64,000 nucleotides of DNA from Bacillota bacterium (GTDB lineage Bacteria; Bacillota; Clostridia; Christensenellales; Aristaeellaceae): contig JAFADG010000018.1 in NCBI GenBank assembly GCA_023425025.1, positions 45,379-109,378 on the forward strand, given 5' to 3'. Of this stretch, positions 34,739-43,941 are shown in pieces (within the stretch, counting starts at the first letter, position 1; each line of letters starts with the position of its first letter). Both the position numbers and the translations under genes were made by a program. The notes under the pieces are model-generated. The model had not been told where the DNA came from and ran no database searches. It saw only the letters and a list, made by a program, of their open reading frames with translations.

Positions 34739-35260
34739 ATGGAAATGGGCAAGCTCACTGCAAAATTGAGGGACGCGGTTCCGGTATGCCTGCTTGTGGA
34801 TGACAAGGAGATCAAGCGTTACAAGAACATCGATATCCCGGAAGAACTCAAAAAGCTGGAGTATCAGGACTTCAAGTTCGACGTACCGCTGAATGGTTCT
34901 ATCACATTCAAGATCATGTTCGAGCCGGGTATTCTGCCCGAGGAATTCCCACAGACGCGGGTGCGAAAGACACGGGTGCCTAAGGAAGTACCGGAAGCTG
35001 TGGTAAATAAGACGCTCATGACCACAACGGTTGAAGGGGACACCAAAGCCACTCTAGTTACCACAACAAGCATCGCCATCCAGGACGATATTGTTGAGGA
35101 AATACCTGAAGCCATCCTCCAGGCTTCCGACGAAGAGGCTACCATGAAGGACATTGAGGAAGCCAAGCATGAAGTGGAAGCCGAAGCCAAGGAACCCAAA
35201 CCTGCCAAGAACATAGCAGCAAAGCCAAAGAAAGCGCGGGCGACTACAAAAAGTATATAA
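34739..35260 (+). CDS. Phage-type protein of unknown function
   Basis: The 173-residue protein starts behind CGGAGG. An N-terminal half of about 80 residues (LRDAVPVCLLVDDKEIKRYK...YQDFKFDVPLNGSITFKIMFEPGILPEEFP) looks globular; the remainder is acidic and ends in a lysine/alanine/proline-rich tail (KPAKNIAAKPKKARATTKS), like tails that bind nucleic acid. I have seen similar N-termini in Clostridia phages but know no function. Its GC content resembles the prophage rather than its neighbours, so I think the defence genes were inserted into phage DNA. Confidence 0.55.
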   Translation: MEMGKLTAKLRDAVPVCLLVDDKEIKRYKNIDIPEELKKLEYQDFKFDVPLNGSITFKIMFEPGILPEEFPQTRVRKTRVPKEVPEAVVNKTLMTTTVEGDTKATLVTTTSIAIQDDIVEEIPEAILQASDEEATMKDIEEAKHEVEAEAKEPKPAKNIAAKPKKARATTKSI

Positions 35261-35397
35261 TTTGGAGGTAGAGGCAAAATCCCGGCTTATATGGCCAGGA
35301 TTTTTGCTTGTTGCCTATGGTTGCTTAAATTGTAAAAATAATGTAATATCGTGTCAATACATGATTTGCTTAAAAGAATGTAAGGGTGGGAAAATAT

Positions 35398-37803
35398 ATG
35401 CATCCGAAAGAGGATGGAGAGCAGGCAGACAAAATAATGTCAAGAGAGCTAATCAAATCATCAGTTGAGCAAAATGGATTGGAACTAGAGCTTGTGCCAG
35501 GCAACAGAAAGAGTAAAGAACTATGCTTAATTGCAGTAGAAAATAATGCATTGGCATTGGAATATGTACCTGAAAGGTTTAAAACCCCTGAGCTATGTAA
35601 TGCTGCTGTATGCTCAAATTGGCGCGCGTTTCTGTATATACCCGAAAGCATGTATACTTTAGATAAATGCCTTGAAATATTCAAACTTATATTGAGTCAT
35701 TATGATAATCCTATTGATATGACGTATAGTGATTGTTCTTATATCGAGAAAATCGTTATTCGGTTGCCCGATGAAATAAACAATGAATTACAAATAATCA
35801 GATTAGAAAGGCAATTAAGAGCAAGGGTTTTTACAGAAAAGCACTACGATAAAGAAACGCGTAGATTCGTTACGAAAGAATATATATGTTATAGGGAAGA
35901 AGATGAAATAAAAGAATTTGATTCTTTTACTGAGTTCTATGAGTATTTAGATGCAAATTTGATAAACGCTAATTTATATGATTATGACTTTTTTGGCATC
36001 AATCTCAGGAATTTCAATATTAAAGGTGCTTATATTAGAAGTACAGTATTAATTGAACAAAATCTTTATGATGATTCTTTTTATACAAAAAATATAGTGG
36101 ATCATAACCATAATACAGAATTATTGATTACAGCGGAGAATGAAATATTCGAAGCAAGCGTTGTTCTTCATGACTCTGACTTGATCTCAAATTCTCCATC
36201 AGATTTTAGTTGTTGTAGGATATATTATATAAGCGATATTCACCTAAATCACAAGCTACTAAAAGCATTTCCGTCACATGCAACAAAGCTCGAAATTATA
36301 CGACACATTAGATGGTTAGTTGAAAAAATGGTTGCTGCCGTTACAAATGCAACTTATTCGGATTACCTGCTAATAGCAGGAGACATATCTTATAACTTTG
36401 AAATTGCTAAGATATTTTATAGAGAATTGGCAAAACATTGGAACCCAAACAAAATAGTGGGGATACTTGGAAATCATGAATTATGGGATTTCAACAGAAA
36501 TGTACCTGTGAACACCATAGACGAGATAGTTCAGCGGTATCGGAATATGTTAAAAGGTTTAGGCATTCGATTTCTGCAAAATGATCTATTAACTTCGGAT
36601 GGGACTATTATTTCTGAAGAAAGGCTGAAGTCAATCGATACTACTAAATTGAGACAAATCTGCCTTAATAGTTCCTTTGTAATACTTGGTGGGTTAGGTT
36701 ATTCCGGACTAAATTCACATTTTAACGCTACACATGGTATTTATAGGGATACCATTAAATCGTTAGATGAGGATATCAAACAGACAAAGCGATTTGAACT
36801 CATTTACAAAAAAGTGGAAGAAGCTATAGATCGCGATCAAGCTATTATTCTCACCCATACTCCAAAAGAGGATTGGACGAATGAAAACTATAAAAGTAAT
36901 TGGATATATGTGAATGGGCATACTCATCGCAATGCGTACTATTGCACTGAAGAAAAAACGGTATATTCAGATAATCAAATTGGCTACTACATAAATAGTG
37001 TTGGATTAAAGCACTTCAGCTTGTCCAATTACTATGACACTTTTAGGTATCATCCTAATGGTATATATACCATCTCAAGAGAGCAGTATTTAGACTTCAA
37101 TAGAGGAGTCGGAATTTTAGCAACTTATAATAGAATAGGTAAAATACATATGCTCAAAAAAAACAATATATATTGCTTTATGTATGAAGATAAGAAGACA
37201 AGAAGACTTTATCTGCTAAGCGGAGGAGCTATTAAAAAAATCGAACATAGCGACATTAATTACTACTTTGAGAGAATGGCACAGTATTCAGACTCTATTA
37301 GAGGATTACTATATGGATTTAATCAAGCCTTGAAATCAATATCGAATAGCGTTAAAGCGATTGGCGGAGTAGGAACAATCCATGGATGTATTGTTGATAT
37401 AGATTTTAATAATCATCTTTATATTGATCCAATGGATGGATCAATTTCCTCATATTACGCTACGTCGATTATTGATAAGCACTATTATCGGGATATTGAA
37501 GCGCTGTTGTTGGATAAGCGACCTGACTTATATGATAACTACAAAAAAATATTAGGGGAGATGAGCGAAGGCGCTAGATTATTAAGAGGCGAAACAAACG
37601 TAGAAAGCATCGAGATATCAAGATTTGTTCCAGAAACTAATATGTATAGACCGTCAAGAATTATAAGGGCTTTGCAGTACTTGACCGATGTAAATGTGAT
37701 AAGAATTTGGAATGATCGCGTTATGGATATCCATAGTGAGGATGAAAATAGAATAACGCCTTTTGAGAAGAGGAATAAGACCATTTTGCTTCCCGAAGCA
37801 TAA
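35398..37803 (+). CDS. DUF4116 repeats fused to a metallophosphoesterase, function unknown
   Basis: I start at ATG 35,398 behind AAGGGTGGG; a GTG 12 bases earlier is possible. The 801-residue, very AT-rich protein begins with DUF4116-like repeats (QNGLELELVP, ENNALALEYVPERFKTPELC, WRAFLYIPESMYT). A calcineurin-like phosphoesterase follows: SDIH (Asp280, His282), AGDIS (Asp329), GNHE (Asn359-His360), THTP (His487), NGHTH (His508, His510), the complete set for two metals. The 250-residue C-terminus contains GGVGTIHGCIVDIDFNNHLY and no domain that I can name. It may cut nucleotides or nucleic acid; its place among defence genes suggests an anti-phage role, which is unproven. Confidence 0.8.
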   Translation: MHPKEDGEQADKIMSRELIKSSVEQNGLELELVPGNRKSKELCLIAVENNALALEYVPERFKTPELCNAAVCSNWRAFLYIPESMYTLDKCLEIFKLILSHYDNPIDMTYSDCSYIEKIVIRLPDEINNELQIIRLERQLRARVFTEKHYDKETRRFVTKEYICYREEDEIKEFDSFTEFYEYLDANLINANLYDYDFFGINLRNFNIKGAYIRSTVLIEQNLYDDSFYTKNIVDHNHNTELLITAENEIFEASVVLHDSDLISNSPSDFSCCRIYYISDIHLNHKLLKAFPSHATKLEIIRHIRWLVEKMVAAVTNATYSDYLLIAGDISYNFEIAKIFYRELAKHWNPNKIVGILGNHELWDFNRNVPVNTIDEIVQRYRNMLKGLGIRFLQNDLLTSDGTIISEERLKSIDTTKLRQICLNSSFVILGGLGYSGLNSHFNATHGIYRDTIKSLDEDIKQTKRFELIYKKVEEAIDRDQAIILTHTPKEDWTNENYKSNWIYVNGHTHRNAYYCTEEKTVYSDNQIGYYINSVGLKHFSLSNYYDTFRYHPNGIYTISREQYLDFNRGVGILATYNRIGKIHMLKKNNIYCFMYEDKKTRRLYLLSGGAIKKIEHSDINYYFERMAQYSDSIRGLLYGFNQALKSISNSVKAIGGVGTIHGCIVDIDFNNHLYIDPMDGSISSYYATSIIDKHYYRDIEALLLDKRPDLYDNYKKILGEMSEGARLLRGETNVESIEISRFVPETNMYRPSRIIRALQYLTDVNVIRIWNDRVMDIHSEDENRITPFEKRNKTILLPEA

Positions 37804-38163
37804 TAATCTCGAAAATCGGCTTTATGGCTTCATTCTCAGACACGGGTTTTAACATCTACAAGGGACGATATCTGATATGAACACAATCCGCTTTGGTGAA
37901 TAGTTGGGGTTTGGTTTTATTTTAACTAGCCACAATGGGCTGCTCTGTAATCCACAGCGCGGGTTTTGGGACCTAGAATTGGTGGGTGCATCAGTACACG
38001 ATTACACGGGAGCCTTTGGATAACGTGTACTTTTGCCCATATACTGAGGCGCTTTTCAACGATCCGGCAACACTCGATTTTCCCATGCGAGTCCGCCCGT
38101 GTATTCCTGCAAAAGGAGCGCCGAAAGGCCGACATTTTAGGGTATATTTGCAGGCAAACAAAG
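37804..38163. other. Intergenic region, probable mobile-element boundary
   Basis: About 360 bases between the AT-rich phosphoesterase and the tRNA-Ser terminator. The sequence changes from AT-rich to GC-rich near 37,930-37,990. I found no direct repeat of the tRNA 3' end elsewhere in the window and no integrase gene. Open frames on both strands here are short and lack ribosome sites. Confidence 0.5.
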
Positions 38164-38187
38164 AAGCCCGCCGCAACCGGCGAGCTT
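38164..38187 (-). terminator. Terminator of the tRNA-Ser gene
   Basis: AAGCCCGCCG (38,164-38,173) pairs with CGGCGAGCTT (38,178-38,187) with one mismatch. Downstream in the minus direction comes CTTCTTTGTTTG. It lies 28 bases after the tRNA 3' end. Confidence 0.65.
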
Positions 38188-38214
38188 ATTCGCACCAACT
38201 AATGTCGGTATTGA

Positions 38215-38303
38215 TGGCGGAGAAGGTGGGATTCGAACCCACGTGCCCTTGCGGACAACCGCATTTCGAGTGCGGCTCGTTGCGACCACTTCGATACTTC
38301 TCC
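38215..38303 (-). tRNA. tRNA-Ser (anticodon CGA)
   Basis: Read on the minus strand the gene runs from GGAGAAG to CTTCTCC followed by G and an encoded CCA. The anticodon arm is CCGCA-CTCGAAA-TGCGG with CGA in the loop, the long variable arm of class II tRNAs follows (TTGTCCGCAAGGGCAC region), and the T arm GTGGG-TTCGAAT-CCCAC is perfect. The mobile DNA lies on its 3' side, the side at which phage and island integrases usually recombine. Confidence 0.95.
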
Positions 38304-38599
38304 ACGCAAGAAAAAATTATAGCATGACAACGGGCGGTTGGCAAGCACCAGGTTGGTGATCTGCGAAGCGGTTGGGTGATAGCATCAAGCGGAATGCCGG
38401 CTGCCTGCCATGCATTGCCGCATGGCTGCGGCAGCGCAAGACTGCTCAAGAGCGCAAAAGAGTGTACAAGGCAAGACTGCCGGCCGCATTTTCGTTTTTC
38501 CGCGCTCCGGCAGGATTTTTCCATCCGGCGGGGAATGATGAATCATGCCGCTTCCCGTTCGTATTCATTGCGCCATCACCGCTGGGAGGGAAGATCAAC
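38304..38599. other. Region between tRNA-Ser and AraC gene
   Basis: About 300 bases of GC-rich sequence. The AraC frame is open upstream here but lacks a ribosome site before 38,600. No clear promoter or RNA structure was seen. Confidence 0.4.
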
Positions 38600-39388
38600 A
38601 TGGCCGACTTTCAGTACATGCCTGCGCTGCACTTTTTTGTGCACCGCATCTGCACGCCCAAGTGGGTGATCCTAAGGCAGTTGATCGACTTCAACGATCT
38701 GACGTATGTGTACGCCGGCAAGGGCTTTTATATGGTGGACGGCATGCGCATCGATGTGTATCCGGGCTGCCTGCTCAGCATCCCCAGCGGCCGGTGGCGG
38801 GAAGCGTATACCGACGCCAAGGATCCGCTGAAGCTGTACGCCATCAATTACAACATGTTCGATTACCAGTGCAATTATGTTGCGCCGGCGCTGCCCCTGT
38901 GTGTGGATATCGGCATCAACAAGGAGCTTTTGCACAGCCTGGATACGCTGGCCCGCATATGGGCGCTGAAGGAGCCCACCTATCCGCTCATGGCGGCGTC
39001 TACTTTTTTGAACATCCTGAGCCTGATCGTGATGACGCTCAAGGCCGAAAAAACGGCCTATGGCGATGCCCGGGTCAAAATGGTGGCCGATTATGTGCTT
39101 TCCCACATCAACCGGCCCATACTCACCAAGGAGCTGGTGGACCTGACGGAACTGCATCCCGTGTACTTGAATACGCTGGTGCAAAAGCATACGGGTATCA
39201 CGCTGCGCAATTTTGTGAACCGGATCAAGATCAACGTGGCAGAGGATATGATACAGCATGAAAAAATACCCGTGCAGGAGGCGGCGCTGCGCTGCGGGTA
39301 TTCGGATATTTACTATTTCAGCAAAACCTTCAAGAAGGTGAAGGGCTATCCGCCCTCCTTTATCAAAAAGGCGCGGGTGCAGCTGTAG
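38600..39388 (+). CDS. AraC-family transcription regulator
   Basis: The ATG at 38,600 follows GGGAGGGAA and gives 262 residues. The N-terminal half is a sugar-sensing cupin (LTYVYAGKGFYMVDGMRIDVYPGCLLSIPSGRW). The C-terminal part has two helix-turn-helix units (LTKELVDLTELHPVYLNTLVQKHTG and VQEAALRCGYSDIYYFSKTFKKVKGYPP), the AraC hallmark. It is the first gene of the sugar region and probably senses a xylan-derived sugar, but its target is not proved. Confidence 0.9.
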   Translation: MADFQYMPALHFFVHRICTPKWVILRQLIDFNDLTYVYAGKGFYMVDGMRIDVYPGCLLSIPSGRWREAYTDAKDPLKLYAINYNMFDYQCNYVAPALPLCVDIGINKELLHSLDTLARIWALKEPTYPLMAASTFLNILSLIVMTLKAEKTAYGDARVKMVADYVLSHINRPILTKELVDLTELHPVYLNTLVQKHTGITLRNFVNRIKINVAEDMIQHEKIPVQEAALRCGYSDIYYFSKTFKKVKGYPPSFIKKARVQL

Positions 39389-39407
39389 GCTTGCGGGAGA
39401 AATTCTT

Positions 39408-39701
39408 TCACAGATAGAAGCATTCGGCAAGATAGGCATCGGAAAAGGCACTGAAGTATTCCCGCCAGGGCCCCTGCATGGGATGGATCGGCGCGATCTC
39501 CACCGCCTGCTGTATTTCCGCCGCCATGCGAAGGATGACTGCGCCGCGGCGGATGTGGCAGGGCTCGGGATCGTTGTAGTATTGCAGGCATTTTTTGAAA
39601 ACCGTTTCCTGGGGAAACGGCAGCTGCGCGGGCGGCCCTTCAAACAAAATGGCCCCGCCGCGGTCCAACACCCGCAGATACAATAGCTTTTTTCCGTGCA
39701 T
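39408..39701 (-). CDS. Conserved-looking small protein of unknown function
   Basis: Starting at the ATG at 39,699-39,701 behind AAGGAG, this 97-residue minus-strand protein (MHGKKLLYLRVLDRGGAILF...VFKKCLQYYNDPEPC) has good codon use and no signal peptide. It converges on the AraC gene, with stops 20 bases apart. I do not recognise the family; its start is back to back with the MBL gene. Confidence 0.55.
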   Translation of the reverse strand: MHGKKLLYLRVLDRGGAILFEGPPAQLPFPQETVFKKCLQYYNDPEPCHIRRGAVILRMAAEIQQAVEIAPIHPMQGPWREYFSAFSDAYLAECFYL

Positions 39702-39803
39702 AAGGCTCCTTGAGGCATATGTTGCGTTGCTTTCCAAGAAAGCAACGCGGAAAAATTTCGACGGGCAGACACCCAACTCCTGCCCAAAGGAAGGATGACC
39801 AGG

Positions 39804-40610
39804 ATGGAAGACCAAGGAAAGCCTGGCTTCGCGGCAAATCAGGTGCTGCCAGGCGTGTATCATATCGCGGATTCCATGAATATTTTTTGCACGCTGCTTG
39901 TGGGAGACAAGCAGGCGCTGCTCTTGGATACGGGCTACGGCCTGTTTGATGTACGGGCATATATAAGGACGCTGACGGACCTTCCGCTGACGGTGCTGCT
40001 AAGCCATGGCCATCACGACCACGCCTGCGGCGCCGCCTGGTTTGAAAAGGTGCTGATCGCAAAGGAAGAAATGGCGGTCTGCCGCCACTATACCCGGCTG
40101 GAGCAGCGCCTGCGCATCCTTGACCAGGCGGAGAAAAGGGGGATGCTGCCGGCGGATTATGACCGGGACGCGTATCTAACTTCCGGTACTGGAAATCTGA
40201 CCGCCTGGGAGGGCGAAGGGATGGACCTTGGCGGCATGACGGTTCAAATACTCCCGCTCCCGGGGCATACGGCAGGATCGCTGGGGCTTTTTGTTATGCC
40301 GCAGAAACTGCTGCTTGCGGGCGATAACTGGAATCCGACAACCTGGCTCTTTTTCCCGGAATGCGAAACGGTCCCCCGGTATGTTAAGACCATGAACAGC
40401 CTGCTGAAGCTGCCTTTTGAGTTTGTTTTAGCGCCGCATCATGGGCAGCTTCTGCCAGGCAAAAGGCTCAGGCAGTATATACGGGGGCTGAACGGCGCAG
40501 CCTTTTTAAGCGCGTCACCGTTGCCGATCCCGCCCTATGAACAGATACATACCTATGCCTGCCACCCCGAGCCGGAAACGACGCTTGTCTTTGATAGGGA
40601 CAAGTTGTGA
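39804..40610 (+). CDS. Metallo-beta-lactamase-fold hydrolase
   Basis: The ATG at 39,804 is nine bases behind AAGGAAGG; an ATG three codons earlier sits too close to that site. The 268-residue protein has the zinc motif SHGHHDHACG near residue 72, LPGHTAGSLGLFV and LLLAGDNWNP with the further ligands, and a late VLAPHHGQ. Members hydrolyse thioesters, lactones or phosphodiesters. Position beside AraC and GH67 suggests a sugar-lactone or ester role, but no substrate can be deduced. Confidence 0.85.
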   Translation: MEDQGKPGFAANQVLPGVYHIADSMNIFCTLLVGDKQALLLDTGYGLFDVRAYIRTLTDLPLTVLLSHGHHDHACGAAWFEKVLIAKEEMAVCRHYTRLEQRLRILDQAEKRGMLPADYDRDAYLTSGTGNLTAWEGEGMDLGGMTVQILPLPGHTAGSLGLFVMPQKLLLAGDNWNPTTWLFFPECETVPRYVKTMNSLLKLPFEFVLAPHHGQLLPGKRLRQYIRGLNGAAFLSASPLPIPPYEQIHTYACHPEPETTLVFDRDKL

Positions 40611-40673
40611 CGATTGGCCGATATCAGGCCGAATTGTACAGATTTATGCCATTCTCCGCCGGTGAGTGGTTCG

Positions 40674-40697
40674 ATTCCCATAAATTTATATGGGAAT
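40674..40697. repeat. Inverted repeat upstream of GH67
   Basis: ATTCCCATA (40,674-40,682) and TATGGGAAT (40,689-40,697) are perfect complements around a six-base AT loop. No T-run follows in either direction, so it could be an operator rather than a terminator. A partial copy (TTTCCCATA) occurs about 40,822-40,830. Confidence 0.4.
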
Positions 40698-40921
40698 AGG
40701 CCCAATGCATGCCTTTTTCGATTGCCTTTTTGTCCTAATACAGCTTTTTTGTACTGCAGGCCTTGGGAATCATTATCATTTCTTTGAATAGTACAAATTT
40801 TCTTTGGTAGGACCATTTTCATTTCCCATAGACAGATGATATATTTTATGCATAGAAACAAACGACTTTTTTCTTGCAATTTGTGCAGGTTGCAAGCGTG
40901 CTCACGGTGCCGAGTTGCAGG

Positions 40922-42886
40922 ATGGGACGTGATGGTTTGGAACTTCTACTTCACTACCGAGAGTATGGCGCATGGCTGCAGCCGGGGGCGGCAAAGGCCA
41001 TACAGCCGCTCCGATTATCTGGCCCCGAAGATGCCGCCTTTGCCTTGGATGAATGCCGTCTGGGGCTTGAAAGGCTGTATGGGGAAGGGATCATTCAAGA
41101 AGACGCCGCCTTTGCGCTGGAACTGGTGTTGGACGGCACCATGGCGCCGGAAGCCTACCGGCTGTCAGGGTCATTTAAGGGGGTTATCCTCCGGGCAGCT
41201 GACGAGGCCGGGTTCCTCTATGGTGTGTACGCGCTGCTGATGCGCATGAAGGCCGGCGAAGAACCATCGGCCATAGATGCTTTCTCTGCCCCGGCTGCTG
41301 GAAGGCGCGTGTTGAACCATTGGGACAACATCAACGGAACCATCGAGCGGGGGTACAGCGGCCGGTCCATCTTTTTTAAAGACGGGGAGCTTTGTTACAG
41401 CGAAAAAAGGATCAGGGATTACGCAAGGCTGTTATCTTCGGTGGGAATCAATCAAATTGCCATCAACAATGTAAACGTCACCCCCCAAAGCGCAAAGCTG
41501 ATTACCGAGGAAATGCTGCCCAAGGTGGCTGCCCTGGCGGAAATTTTCCGGCCTTATCACATCCGGCTGATCCTTTCGGTTCACTTTGAAAGCCCGGTCA
41601 TCCTGGGCGGGCTGAAAACCGCCGATCCCCTGGAGGAGGCCGCCAACGCCTGGTGGCGGGAAGCGGCGCAAAGGGTGTACAGGCATATTCCTGATTTCGC
41701 GGGCTTTCTGGTCAAGGCGGATTCGGAGTTTCAGGGCGGACCGGCCTCCCTTGGCAGGACCCAGGCCGACGGGGCCAATGTGATCGCAAAAGCCGTTGCG
41801 CCCTTTGGCGGCACTGTTTACTGGCGCTGCTTCATTTACAACTGCATGCAGGACTGGCGGGATACGAAAACCGACCGGCCCAAGGCAGCTTACGAAACCT
41901 TTATGCCGCTGGACGGCAAGTTTGCGGACAACGTGGTGCTGCAGGTCAAGTACGGCCCCACCGATTTTCAGGTGCGGGAACCCAATTCGCCGCTGCTTGG
42001 CGCCATGGAAAAAACGCGGCAGGCCATTGAATTTCAGGTGACCCAGGAGTACACCGGCCAGCAGATCGATTTGTACGCCCTGGCGGTGCAGTGGCAGGAA
42101 GTGCTCGATACGCCCGTATCCGAAACCCTTGTAACAAGAGGGTTGATCGGCGGCAAAATCGATACCGTCGTGGCCGTGGCCAACGTGGGCAGCGACGAGA
42201 ATTGGACCGGGCATACCCTGGCGCAGGCCAACCTGTTCGCCTTCGGGCGCATGGCGTGGGATCCCGGCCTCACCGCCCGCGAGGTGATGGAGGAGTGGAC
42301 CCGGCAAACCTTTGGCAATGATCCCCGCCTTGTGGCCGCGCTTTTGGGGATGATTCTTTCCTCCAGGGACGTTTATGAAAAGTATAACGCGCCCCTGGGC
42401 ATCGGCTGGATGGTGGTGCCGGGCCGGCATTACGGCCCCAGTGTGGACGGGTACGAGTATTCCAAATGGGGCACCTACCACCGGGCCAGCCACCAGGCCA
42501 TCGGCGTGGACAGGACACAAAACGGCACCGGCTTTACGGAACAGTACCATCCTTATCTGGCGGCACTGTACAGCAATCTGGACACCTGCCCCCAGGAGCT
42601 GCTGCTGTTCTTCCACCGCCTGCCGTATGATTACCAGCTGAAGAGCGGGAAAACGCTGATACAGCACATCTATGATACCCATTTTGAAGGGGTGGAGAAT
42701 GTACTGGGCTTTATCAGAACCTGGGATTCCCTAAAGGGGCTTTTGCCCGGCGCCGCGTTCGCGTCGGTGTCGGAAAGGCTTTCGCGTCAATTGCAAAACG
42801 CGCTGGAATGGCGTGACGTGGTAAATACCTACTTCTTTAGGCTGACCGGCATACCGGATGAAAACGGGCGGTTCATCCACCCGTAA
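40922..42886 (+). CDS. aguA: GH67 alpha-glucuronidase
   Basis: The protein of about 654 residues matches GH67 along its full length: RVLNHWDNINGTIERGYSGRSIFF, the LVKADSEFQGGP loop with the likely catalytic acid Glu, QVKYGPTDFQVREP with the Asp and VTQEYTGQ with the Glu that serve as paired general bases in characterised members, and the C-terminal dimer region. It removes (4-O-methyl)glucuronic acid from short aldouronates inside the cell; there is no signal peptide. The start at ATG 40,922 has a weak GCAGG; TTG 40,874 in the same frame is possible. It heads the importer operon. Confidence 0.93.
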   Translation: MGRDGLELLLHYREYGAWLQPGAAKAIQPLRLSGPEDAAFALDECRLGLERLYGEGIIQEDAAFALELVLDGTMAPEAYRLSGSFKGVILRAADEAGFLYGVYALLMRMKAGEEPSAIDAFSAPAAGRRVLNHWDNINGTIERGYSGRSIFFKDGELCYSEKRIRDYARLLSSVGINQIAINNVNVTPQSAKLITEEMLPKVAALAEIFRPYHIRLILSVHFESPVILGGLKTADPLEEAANAWWREAAQRVYRHIPDFAGFLVKADSEFQGGPASLGRTQADGANVIAKAVAPFGGTVYWRCFIYNCMQDWRDTKTDRPKAAYETFMPLDGKFADNVVLQVKYGPTDFQVREPNSPLLGAMEKTRQAIEFQVTQEYTGQQIDLYALAVQWQEVLDTPVSETLVTRGLIGGKIDTVVAVANVGSDENWTGHTLAQANLFAFGRMAWDPGLTAREVMEEWTRQTFGNDPRLVAALLGMILSSRDVYEKYNAPLGIGWMVVPGRHYGPSVDGYEYSKWGTYHRASHQAIGVDRTQNGTGFTEQYHPYLAALYSNLDTCPQELLLFFHRLPYDYQLKSGKTLIQHIYDTHFEGVENVLGFIRTWDSLKGLLPGAAFASVSERLSRQLQNALEWRDVVNTYFFRLTGIPDENGRFIHP

Positions 42887-42960
42887 CCGGAGCGCTTCAA
42901 CCATCGGCGCGCCGCGCACATGCGGCGCCCGGGCGAATCACAGATGTGGAGGAAGATCCC

Positions 42961-43929
42961 ATGGAGAAAAAACAGGCGATTGCCGGCGCGCGGGCTGTGA
43001 ATCCGCCGCGGGCATGGACCGGCATCGGGAGATACCTCAAGCGTTACTGGACGCTGTATCTGCTGCTGCTGCTGCCCGTCGCGTTCTTTATCATTTTCAG
43101 GTATGTGCCCATGGCCTATATCCTGGGCGCATTCAAGCAAAACAATATCATCAGTCCGCCGTGGGACGTGCCCTGGGCCAAGGACAACGGTCTTGAGTTT
43201 TTCATCAAAGCCTTCCGGAACCGGGATTTCCTGTACGCCATCCGCAATACCATCACCCTCAACCTGCTGGATCTTTTGATGGGATTCCCGGCCCCCATCA
43301 TACTGGCGTTGCTGCTCAACGAGCTGTCCTTCAAGCGCTTTAAGCGCCTGACCCAAACAGTCGTATACCTTCCGCACTTTTTGTCCTGGATCATCATTTC
43401 CGGTCTGGCGCTGCGCCTGTTCGCGCCCAACGACGGCCTGATCAACATACTCCTGACCAAAATAGGCCTGGCGCCCATCCCCTTCCTGAATGAAAACAAC
43501 CATTGGATCGGCACGTATGTGGGCCTGGGCATCTGGAAGGAAGCGGGCTGGAACACGATTATCTACCTAGCCGCCATTACCGCCATCAACCCCGAGCTGT
43601 ACGAGGCGGCCGCGGTGGACGGCGTGAGCCGGCTGCGGAAGATCTGGCACATTACGCTTCCGGGGCTTCGGCCGACCATCATCGTGCTTCTGATCATGAG
43701 TCTTGGCCGCATTCTGGGCAGCGAGTTTGACCGGCCCTATGCCTTGAGCAACAAGATCGTCACCAGCGTGTCCAACGTGATTTCCATTTTTGTGTACAAC
43801 AACGGCATCAAGGGCTTGCAGTTCTCCCTGACGATCGCGGTGGGGCTGTTCCAATCCGTTATCGGGTTGATCTTCCTTTTGTCGGCCAACGCGCTGGCCA
43901 AGCGCTTTGGCGAACGCGGCATCTGGTAA
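42961..43929 (+). CDS. lplB: ABC sugar permease, LplB-like
   Basis: The ATG at 42,961 follows GGAGGAAG. The 322-residue protein has six predicted membrane segments (first YLLLLLPVAFFIIFRYVPM) and the cytoplasmic EAA loop YEAAAVDGVSRLRKIWHITLPG that docks the ATPase. It belongs to the CUT1 oligosaccharide permeases. With YtcP-like and binding protein genes directly downstream it completes an importer without a dedicated ATPase, as is usual where a shared MsmX-type ATPase serves. Confidence 0.92.
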   Translation: MEKKQAIAGARAVNPPRAWTGIGRYLKRYWTLYLLLLLPVAFFIIFRYVPMAYILGAFKQNNIISPPWDVPWAKDNGLEFFIKAFRNRDFLYAIRNTITLNLLDLLMGFPAPIILALLLNELSFKRFKRLTQTVVYLPHFLSWIIISGLALRLFAPNDGLINILLTKIGLAPIPFLNENNHWIGTYVGLGIWKEAGWNTIIYLAAITAINPELYEAAAVDGVSRLRKIWHITLPGLRPTIIVLLIMSLGRILGSEFDRPYALSNKIVTSVSNVISIFVYNNGIKGLQFSLTIAVGLFQSVIGLIFLLSANALAKRFGERGIW

Positions 43930-43941
43930 GGAGGCGCAGAG

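Noticed and set aside
38215..38303. Search for an attachment-site duplicate of the tRNA 3' end
   Set aside because: No direct repeat of the T-arm/acceptor sequence was seen elsewhere in the window, so I do not report att sites.
37986..38327. Plus-strand open frame containing MAEKVGFEPTCP across the tRNA
   Set aside because: The C-terminal part is the well-known false translation antisense to tRNA-Ser; there is no ribosome site for the upstream part.
41432..42682. 416-residue minus-strand frame over GH67
   Set aside because: A shadow in GC-rich DNA, with His/Gly/Arg-rich composition and no ribosome site.
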